A stretch of 57,865 nt of DNA from an uncultured Ruthenibacterium sp. (GTDB lineage Bacteria > Bacillota > Clostridia > Oscillospirales > Ruminococcaceae): positions 1 through 57,865 of the forward strand of contig CALXBO010000009.1 of the NCBI GenBank assembly GCA_944386565.1, in the 5' to 3' direction. The first letter of the stretch is position 1. The number at the start of each line of letters is the position of its first letter. The notes under the pieces are model-generated. The model was not told the DNA's origin. It did not search any database and worked only from the letters and a program-made list of their open reading frames with translations. Of this stretch, positions 52,100 to 57,865 are shown in pieces. A program made the translations under genes and the position numbers.

Positions 52100-53044
52100 T
52101 TACATTCTGCCGACAACCGTTTCATATTCCGCGATTGAGGGAATACCGCCGGGTTTTTCCGTGGACAGGCTGGCTGCGGTGGACGCAAAGCGGACAACCC
52201 GGCTCAGTTCTTCCGCGTTCAGTGCTTCCATGGGTTTGCCGAGGCGGAGAATCTGGCTTACGGCAGAGCCGCCGCAGATATCTCCTGCCCCGGTCGTGTC
52301 CACAGGGCGGACTTTGGGAGATTCCGCATAGGCACTTGCGTTCCGGTTGACGAGATAAGCGCCCTTGGGCCCCATGGTGATCAGGGCCAGCTTCACACCA
52401 AACTCTGTCAAAAGCAGATTTCCGGCTTCTTTTTCGTCGCAGCCAAAAAGGAATTCTACCTCGTCATCACTGATTTTTACGAAATCCGCCTGATGCAGCC
52501 CCCAAAGCATAGCCGCTCTGGCATCGTCCGGATTCTTCCACAAGGGCTTTCGCAGGTTCGGGTCGAAGGTGATCCGCTTTCCGCGCTCCTTCGCGTAGCG
52601 CACCGCCTGCTCCGTTGCGGTTTTTGCGGGCTCATCCGTCAAAGACAGCGTGCCGAAATGAAATACCTTTGCCTGATCGATCAGACTCAGATCCAGCTCT
52701 TCAAAACGCAGGCAAGTATCTGCTCCCGGTTTGCGGGCAAAGGAAAATTCACGGTCGCCCTGATCGTCGAAGGTGACGAAGGCCAGAGTGGTAAACACAT
52801 TCTCGTCCGCCACGATCCCGAGGGTTTCGATTCCGGTTTTTGCGAGGGTTCCGACGAGCATTTTTCCGAAAGCATCCGTGCCTACTTTTCCCAGCAGGGC
52901 GGTTTTGGCACCGTATTTTGTCAGCGCCGCCAGGAAATTGGCGGGGGCGCCGCCGGGATGGGCTGCCATCGTGGGATAGCCGTCACCGTCGGTGCTGAGA
53001 CTGGCAAAATCAATGAGCAGTTCGCCCAGAGCGACAACATCCAT
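52100..53044 (-). CDS. PfkB-family sugar kinase (fructokinase-like)
   Basis: A 314-residue PfkB carbohydrate kinase. Signature 1, HPGGAPANFLAALTKYGAKT, is near residue 30. Signature 2 with the catalytic Asp is VDTTGAGDICGGSA. FDPNLRKPLWKN and KISDDEVEFLFG are typical of fructokinases. It would phosphorylate the ketose made by the isomerase encoded upstream (fructose to fructose 6-phosphate, or D-xylulose). GGAG precedes the ATG. It is the third gene of the operon. Confidence 0.9.
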   Translation of the reverse strand: MDVVALGELLIDFASLSTDGDGYPTMAAHPGGAPANFLAALTKYGAKTALLGKVGTDAFGKMLVGTLAKTGIETLGIVADENVFTTLAFVTFDDQGDREFSFARKPGADTCLRFEELDLSLIDQAKVFHFGTLSLTDEPAKTATEQAVRYAKERGKRITFDPNLRKPLWKNPDDARAAMLWGLHQADFVKISDDEVEFLFGCDEKEAGNLLLTEFGVKLALITMGPKGAYLVNRNASAYAESPKVRPVDTTGAGDICGGSAVSQILRLGKPMEALNAEELSRVVRFASTAASLSTEKPGGIPSIAEYETVVGRM

Positions 53045-53058
53045 GAAGATCTCTCCTT

Positions 53059-53934
53059 TCAGAAAACAGCGATGGACCAGGTGTTTGTGTAGGTCTTTCC
53101 CGGGAGCAGATGAATCAGATCGCTTTTGCAGCCGAAGTCCTCCACCACGTCCTGCCGGGACGGCAGCGACGTCCAGGGCTCAATGCACAGGTACGGCGCA
53201 TCGGTTTTAGGGCTGTGCCACAATCCCAGATAAGACATTTCAGGATAGGAGACCGTTACCCCGTGGGAGGACACTTTGGAGCGCAGCGTTACTTCCCGGG
53301 ACATGTTTTTCAGAATGACAGCGTCCTGATCAAACAGATCATGGCGAAGCGGCAGGCACGTTCCGCCCTCCAACGGATAGGCTTCATCCCGCCCGCTGAG
53401 GTAAACCTGCGGTGTAAAGCCCACCCGGTCCGGCCGGCAGGCTTCGGAAAATTCCACCACGTAGTCGGTAAATGCTTCTCCGTCATCCAGCGGGACCCGA
53501 AACCCCGGATGGCCGCCGATGCCAAAGGGCATCACCTGACGGGAGCGGTTTTTCACTTCATAGGAAATCCGTACACGGCTGTCCGTCAGCCGGAATCCGA
53601 TCTCCAGAGAGAACGCAAAGGGATACTGTCTCCGGGTCTGCTCATTGTCGGTCAGTTCCAGCACCAGACGGTCCTTCTCCTGAACCCGGCAGGCAAAGTC
53701 CTGTCCGGCGGCAAATCCATGGATGCCCATGGGATAAACTTTTCCCTGATATTGATAAGAGTCCCGGGTCAACCGTCCGATAAAGGGAAACAGGGTCGGC
53801 GCCCGGTCAGGCCAGTAGGCCGGATCTCCCTGCCACAGATATTCCCGGCCGTCCCGGGAGCAGATGTGCATCATCTGGGCGCCCATGGAATCCACCGACA
53901 GAGTCAGATTCTCATTTTCAATGGTATAGACCAT
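53059..53934 (-). CDS. Aldose 1-epimerase-family protein (LacX type)
   Basis: A 291-residue galactose-mutarotase-fold protein of the LacX group. MVYTIENENLTLSVDSMGAQ opens the fold, GREYLWQGDPAYWPDRAPTL, FPFIGRL and MGIHGFA (catalytic His) follow, and FGIGGHPGFRVPL holds the second His. SYLGLWHSP and CIEPWTSLPS carry the catalytic Glu region. It speeds interconversion of sugar anomers for the isomerase. AAAGGAG precedes the ATG at 53934. Confidence 0.88.
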   Translation of the reverse strand: MVYTIENENLTLSVDSMGAQMMHICSRDGREYLWQGDPAYWPDRAPTLFPFIGRLTRDSYQYQGKVYPMGIHGFAAGQDFACRVQEKDRLVLELTDNEQTRRQYPFAFSLEIGFRLTDSRVRISYEVKNRSRQVMPFGIGGHPGFRVPLDDGEAFTDYVVEFSEACRPDRVGFTPQVYLSGRDEAYPLEGGTCLPLRHDLFDQDAVILKNMSREVTLRSKVSSHGVTVSYPEMSYLGLWHSPKTDAPYLCIEPWTSLPSRQDVVEDFGCKSDLIHLLPGKTYTNTWSIAVF

Positions 53935-53944
53935 GTGTTCTCCT

Positions 53945-54631
53945 TTACTTTGCAGCGGGATACTCGTTGCACAGCAGCCGGTAAGGCGGCTCATCCTCCT
54001 CAATGGCCGGGAAGCGGCCTACAGGCGGATTGAACCGGTTGTCGGTGTTGTCGTCATTGCACTGGCTGACTTCCGCCAGCAGCACATTGCCTGTGCCCGG
54101 TTCCACGTTGAAATCGTGATACATATATTGCTGCACATGGATGGATTCGCCGGGCGTCAAGCGCACCACGCTTCCCGCGGGGACGGTGTAAGTGCGGCCG
54201 TCGGTATGGACGGTGACATCGGATTCGTAATCAATTTCTTCGTTGGGCAGGCTGTTGTAAACCTTGATGAGCACATTGCCGCCGCCTACGTTGATGATGT
54301 CCTCGGTCTTGTACCAGTGGAAGTGGTTGGGGGAATACTGCCCCTCTTTCAGGTACAGCAGTTTTTCGGCGTAAACCTTGGGGTACTTGTCGCGCATCTT
54401 CTGGTTGCCGTTCCGAAGGGTGATTAGGGAAAATCCCACCTTGTCAAAGTCACCCATACCGTAGTCGGTGATGTCCCAGCCCAGCATGCAGTCGCGGACC
54501 TCGTCATATTCATGGCCGATCTCCTGCCACTGCTCCGGGGTGAAATGGCAGAAGGGGGGCAGTTTACGGCAGTACTTTTCGCACATGGCCTCAAGCTCTT
54601 TCAATGCTTTGTTGATTTCGGATCGTTTCAT
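53945..54631 (-). CDS. D-lyxose/D-mannose isomerase
   Basis: A 228-residue cupin-fold sugar isomerase of the D-lyxose ketol-isomerase family. The metal site is visible in HFHWYKTEDIINVGGG (His, His, Glu) and HDFNVEPG (fourth His). WQEIGHEYDEVRDCMLGWDITDYG is a family signature, cited here by MLGWDITDYG. The family converts D-lyxose to D-xylulose and D-mannose to D-fructose. With the epimerase and PfkB kinase it makes a complete entry route for a free aldose. The ATG at 54631 follows AAAGGG at long spacing. Confidence 0.87.
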   Translation of the reverse strand: MKRSEINKALKELEAMCEKYCRKLPPFCHFTPEQWQEIGHEYDEVRDCMLGWDITDYGMGDFDKVGFSLITLRNGNQKMRDKYPKVYAEKLLYLKEGQYSPNHFHWYKTEDIINVGGGNVLIKVYNSLPNEEIDYESDVTVHTDGRTYTVPAGSVVRLTPGESIHVQQYMYHDFNVEPGTGNVLLAEVSQCNDDNTDNRFNPPVGRFPAIEEDEPPYRLLCNEYPAAK

Positions 54632-54790
54632 AAGTATCACAGCCCTTTCTTTTTGAAATTCAGAATGAGACGGAGCATTCATGTTCCGGAAAACAACATC
54701 AGGCGTGCGCAGAGCTTTCGCGGGTCGTTCCCGCAGCGCGATGCTGACCTTCCGTTCCGATACATAAATTTTCTTATTTTGTTGCCTTTT

Positions 54791-54820
54791 TTGTGAGTAT
54801 TGCTATACTGACATTATAGA
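54791..54820 (+). promoter_or_regulatory. Promoter of the AraC regulator gene
   Basis: TTGTGA (54791-54796), 18-base spacer, TATAGA (54815-54820). The palindrome at 54832-54861 lies just after the start point. Confidence 0.5.
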
Positions 54821-54831
54821 GCCGTTTTTTC

Positions 54832-54861
54832 TGTATTGCATCTGATAATAGATGCAGTACA
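54832..54861. promoter_or_regulatory. AraC-type operator candidate
   Basis: TGTATTGCATCT (54832-54843) and AGATGCAGTACA (54850-54861) are inverted with 11 of 12 positions matching, around GATAAT. It lies in the divergent region between the AraC regulator and the isomerase operon. Confidence 0.65.
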
Positions 54862-54890
54862 AAATCTAAGGCTCGGCCGGGAGGAGTATT

Positions 54891-55790
54891 TTGCAGGATT
54901 ATCCGATTGAATGGTATGACAGTTTTACCGATACCAACGAACGAAAAATATTCACCGAACAGGAGCACAAAATCCCGGGGCTGCGCATGATCGGTTATCA
55001 CAATACGTCGCGTGCCATCGCGCCGCTGAATCTGCACTACCACAAGGATTGCTTTGAAATCCACTATCTTCTTCAGGGGAATTTGTGCTTCTCGGTGGGA
55101 AACCGCATCTACCCTCTGTCCGGCGGCGACCTGTTTATCACCTTTCCCAATCAGATCCACTACACGGGCGATATGCCCATGTCGCCTCACGAAATGTATT
55201 GGATGCAGATAAAAGCAAATGATATCCGCCGCTTTTTATATATGGAGCCGGAGAGCGCCGCCTATGTTCTGGAACAACTGAATCAGATTCAAAATCAGGT
55301 CGTCAAAATGGAGCACGGCACGGCCGGAATGCTGAAGGAGATCTTCGCCAGCATTTCCGACGGAACCGAGCTGGGACGCATTCAGGCCAGCCAGATGCTC
55401 GGGTGTTTTTTGTGCCGGATTGTCAAAAACGCCTCCCTTCCCAGCGGTACAATCGCCCCGGACATCAGCCGTGCCGTGGAATACATCACGGAGCACATTG
55501 AGGAGAAGTTGTCCATGGAGCAGCTGGCGCAGGTTTCCATGCTGTCCGTATCCCGCTTCAAGCTGAAATTCAAGGAACAGGTGGGCACCAGCCCGCGGAA
55601 CTTTATCAATTTTCATAAAATCGAAGCAGCCAAGCGGAAACTGCAGGAAAACGGGAATGTCACCCAGACGGCCATGGAGCTGAACTTTTCCAGCAGCACC
55701 TATTTTTCTTCGGTGTTCCGCCGCTTCACCTCGGAATCGCCCACCGCCTATCTGAAAAGTCTCAGTCCGGTGAACTTCGATCCTGAATGA
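54891..55790 (+). CDS. AraC-family regulator
   Basis: A 299-residue one-component regulator. The N-terminal cupin sugar-binding domain (about 30-160) has NLHYHKDCFEIHYLLQGN. The C-terminal double HTH (about 195-290) has LSMEQLAQVSMLSVSRFKLKF and MELNFSSSTYFSSVFRRFTS, cited by SSSTYFSSVFRRF. The start is TTG at 54891 with GGGAGGAG just upstream; no ATG fits. It is divergent from the lyxose isomerase operon and is its probable sugar-responsive activator. Confidence 0.87.
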   Translation: MQDYPIEWYDSFTDTNERKIFTEQEHKIPGLRMIGYHNTSRAIAPLNLHYHKDCFEIHYLLQGNLCFSVGNRIYPLSGGDLFITFPNQIHYTGDMPMSPHEMYWMQIKANDIRRFLYMEPESAAYVLEQLNQIQNQVVKMEHGTAGMLKEIFASISDGTELGRIQASQMLGCFLCRIVKNASLPSGTIAPDISRAVEYITEHIEEKLSMEQLAQVSMLSVSRFKLKFKEQVGTSPRNFINFHKIEAAKRKLQENGNVTQTAMELNFSSSTYFSSVFRRFTSESPTAYLKSLSPVNFDPE

Positions 55791-56085
55791 GGAAGCAGAG
55801 GATTCGTAGCAATGGTTTTCCGCTCGCTTTCCGCAGCAACAGTTACCGTGCCGAGTGCATAAAATGCATATTATGTAAAAGTAAAACCATTTTGTCGGTT
55901 GACAACTGAAGGCGAACATGGTAAAAATAAAATGAAATTTATGGACTGAATATACGTTCGCATAATGGGTGAATGTTTCTACAGGCTGCCGACAGCCGGC
56001 TATTCCGATCCTGAGGGGGTTGGTATACCGGTTGGCGGTTTTTTTATGCCCAAAAGCGAATGAATATTATCAGGAGGTAAATTGT
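55791..56085 (+). promoter_or_regulatory. Leader and promoter of the FAD oxidoreductase gene
   Basis: A 295-base AT-rich gap. A promoter is clear: TTGACA (55899-55904), 17-base spacer, TAAAAA (55922-55927). No gene is seen. The palindrome GGTATACC lies at 56022-56029 in the leader. Confidence 0.65.
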
Positions 56086-57167
56086 ATGCAACAGAAACAA
56101 ACCGATGTGGTCATTGTCGGAGCCGGTCCCGCCGGCATTTTTACGGCGCTGGAAATGTTAAAGAAAGGTTCCCGTCAAACGATTACAATGATTGAAAAAG
56201 GCCTGCCGGTGGAAAAACGCCGCTGCCCGAAAGCACAAACAGGCCGGTGCATGAACTGTCCGTCCTGTGCCATTACCACCGGCGTTTCGGGGGCAGGCGC
56301 ATTTTCCGATGGAAAATTATCGCTGTCTTATGAAGTGGGCGGCGATCTGCCTCAGCTGATCGGAGAAGATTTCGCGCAACGGTTGCAGCTACCGGCCGGC
56401 GCGGTGCCGATTGGCTGGAAAAAATTTGTGCGGAACATGGGATTGCCCATGAACCCGGTACGGTGGACATTGGCGTGCGAGTGGAAGTTCGCAACGAAAT
56501 TATGGAACACGTAAACAATGTGCTGTATGAATCCAAACTGGTGGGATACCCCAAACCGTTCAAAAACAAGGTGCGTACGTTCTGCCAGAATCCGGGCGGT
56601 TTTGTCAGCCAGGAAAATTACGACAACGACCTTGCTGTCGTCAACGGGCATTCCTATAAGGAACTGAAATCCGACAACACCAACCTGTCCATTCTGTGTT
56701 CCCACAATTTCAGCGAACCGTTTCATCAGCCGATTGCCTATGCCAAAAAAGTGGGGGAGCTGACCAACATGCTGGGTGACGGTCACATTCTGGTACAGCG
56801 TTTTGGCGACATTTTGGACGGCAAACGCACGTGGCAGGACGAACTGAACCGCTCCAACCTGCGCCCGTCTCTGTCCGATGCGGTAGCCGGGGACATCACT
56901 GCGGCCATGCCCTATCGTGCGATGATGAATATCATCAACTTTATACAGGCGGTCGATACGGTCGTGCCCGGCTTTGCCAGTGAAGAAACGCTGCTGTATT
57001 CGCCGGAATTGAAATTTTACAGCAACCGCGTGAAAATGGACGAACATTTCCTCACCAACATCGAAAACTTCCATTGTCTGGGCGATTCCTCCGGCTGGAC
57101 ACGCGGCCTGATGATGGCGTCCGTCATGGGCGTCTTGATGGGCCGCAAACTGGCAGAAAACGAATGA
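56086..57167 (+). pseudogene. FAD-dependent oxidoreductase with internal deletion and frameshift
   Basis: A broken gene in two frames. The first half (56086 to about 56380) encodes the FAD site IVGAGPAGIFTALEM and the Cys-rich CPKAQTGRCMNCPSCAITTG. It is native up to LIGEDFA, after which that frame goes astray and stops at 56514. The second half resumes one frame over with ATVAATGRRGADWLEKICAE, EPGTVDIGVRVEVRNE, PGGFVSQENYDNDLAVVNG, and ends CLGDSSGWTRGLMMASV. Homologues are about 460 residues; roughly 100 are missing at the join near 56371-56384. Both halves are otherwise well conserved, so the break is recent or an assembly error. AGGAGG lies before the ATG. Confidence 0.8.
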
Positions 57168-57214
57168 GACGGCCTTTTGGGCTCGGCTCCTGCCGGACGG
57201 ACGAGAACCTTTGT

Positions 57215-57865
57215 TCAAAAACAAAAGCCCGCGGAGCCGGTTCGGAAAAGGCTCTGCGGGCTTTTTGACACAATGGTTACGGGATTTAAACAATGGTGCA
57301 TGGGTTCCCGGGGCAGAACAGCGCCTGAGACAAATCTGCCCGGATGACGGAGAACCGGAACACGATTTATTCGGATCTGCCGCGTTTGCGAAATGCCGTC
57401 CGCCGTAGCCGGAAGCGCCCGATAATGCTGCGCCACCGTTTCCGGCACCGTGTCCTGCTGTGTTGCCAGATCCAGAAATTTGGTGACGGCTGCAATATCG
57501 ATGTGGGCGGGGCAGGGCTGGCAGTGGTTGCAGTACATACAGCGCCCTGTCATGCGGATGGCGTGTCCTTGGCTGAAAATGTGCGCATAGCTGCGTTCTT
57601 CATCGGTGACGTCGTAATATTTTACCGCCTCCAGTACTTCTTCCACGGTGTGGCAGCCGACGATCACGACTTTTACGCCGTTGCGGTCCAGACAATATTG
57701 AATGCACTGGGGTACCGTCATGGCCACGCCGAAGGGCGAACTCTCCGCTTTCAGCAGCGTGCCGGCTCCCAGGGGTTTCATGACGGTGATGGCCACGCCT
57801 TTGGCTTCACAGGCGGAGTACAGCTTCTGACGTGCTTCATCTACGACCAGACCGCTCTTTGTTAC
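57215..57865 (-). CDS. Aldo/keto reductase with Fe-S tail, 3' part; 5' end outside window
   Basis: The gene enters from the right edge (frame open from base 57865: VTKSGLVVDEARQKLYSACE). It shows the end of a ferredoxin-containing aldo/keto reductase: VAITVMKPLGAG, VPQCIQYCLDRNGVKVVIVG, then the 4Fe-4S motif CMYCNHCQPCP. After HYRALPATADGI the expected second cluster (normally CIxCGxCExRCPF) is absent. The frame continues through about 60 unrelated codons and a terminator hairpin to a stop at 57215. The C-terminus is therefore probably lost or frameshifted, in keeping with the damaged neighbour. Confidence 0.75.
   Translation of the reverse strand, partial: VTKSGLVVDEARQKLYSACEAKGVAITVMKPLGAGTLLKAESSPFGVAMTVPQCIQYCLDRNGVKVVIVGCHTVEEVLEAVKYYDVTDEERSYAHIFSQGHAIRMTGRCMYCNHCQPCPAHIDIAAVTKFLDLATQQDTVPETVAQHYRALPATADGISQTRQIRINRVPVLRHPGRFVSGAVLPREPMHHCLNPVTIVSKSPQSLFRTGSAGFCF
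57224..57266. terminator. Terminator between the FAD gene and converging AKR
   Basis: AAAGCCCGCGGAGCC pairs, with one mismatch, with GGCTCTGCGGGCTTTTT. It works for the FAD gene; the open frame of the converging gene reads through it. Confidence 0.85.

Overview
The window reads as a piece of chromosome from a GC-rich (roughly 60%) Gram-positive anaerobe of the class Clostridia, most like gut Oscillospiraceae/Ruminococcaceae. The reasons are strong AGGAGG ribosome-binding sites, several TTG/GTG starts, a YesM/YesN-type sensor system, an Mgl-type sugar ABC transporter, clostridial ferredoxin-type proteins, and a giant LPXTG-anchored Cna-B protein of the kind common in gut Firmicutes. The genus is an inference. 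I see no rRNA, tRNA, CRISPR array, phage or insertion sequence.

Layout. 1-3523: alpha-glucoside locus (GH65 remnant, beta-phosphoglucomutase, GH13 oligo-1,6-glucosidase) with two copies of a LacI-family-type operator. 3567-5963 (-): aldo/keto reductase and galactarate dehydratase. 6317-14961 (+): one long operon for sugar sensing and uptake: AraC-type response regulator, YesM-type kinase, sugar-binding lipoprotein, MglB, MglA, MglC, then a membrane protein with InlB B-repeats. 15010-19198: GT-C mannosyltransferase, ECF sigma/anti-sigma pair, GH2 glycosidase. 19308-20401: wrecked two-component system and wrecked SDR gene either side of a promoter that still carries tandem regulator-type boxes. 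20468-25526: transporters, a secreted-type phosphodiesterase, a heme-type membrane protein, and a TetR regulator with two matching operators. 25697-27762: macro domain-HTH / DUF2200 / VWA cluster, with a hairpin that would bury the ribosome-binding site of the VWA gene. 27844-31683 (-): ArsR with a deleted permease, and a six-gene WYL-regulator operon of small ligand-binding proteins. 31769-33802: TetR/DegV divergent pair and a MutT-type Nudix hydrolase. 33876-42941 (-): 3021-residue Cna-B adhesin. 43386-44892: peptide deformylase with an unlisted 51-residue partner, and a ferredoxin/membrane Fe-S pair. 44965-51785: carboxylate-type transporter, two PEP mutase/isocitrate lyase-family paralogues (one with a degenerate active site) and an enoate-reductase-like flavoenzyme, with a divergent GntR-cupin pair. 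52100-55790: D-lyxose/D-mannose isomerase, LacX-type epimerase and PfkB kinase opposite an AraC regulator. 56086-57865: broken FAD oxidoreductase and the 3' part of an aldo/keto reductase.

The most unusual feature of the window as a whole is a repeated kind of damage. At least five loci (GH65, response regulator/kinase, SDR, DUF318-type permease, FAD oxidoreductase) keep a good 5' end and a good 3' end but lack their middle, with no insertion sequence or scar visible. Either this genome suffers frequent internal deletions or the sequence is an assembly with collapsed joins; read mapping would decide. The best candidates for little-described biology are the macro/DUF2200/VWA cluster with its RBS-sequestering hairpin, the TetR two-operator regulon controlling an unknown 161-residue protein, the intact/degenerate PEP-mutase-family pair, and the InlB-repeat protein translationally coupled to the sugar permease.
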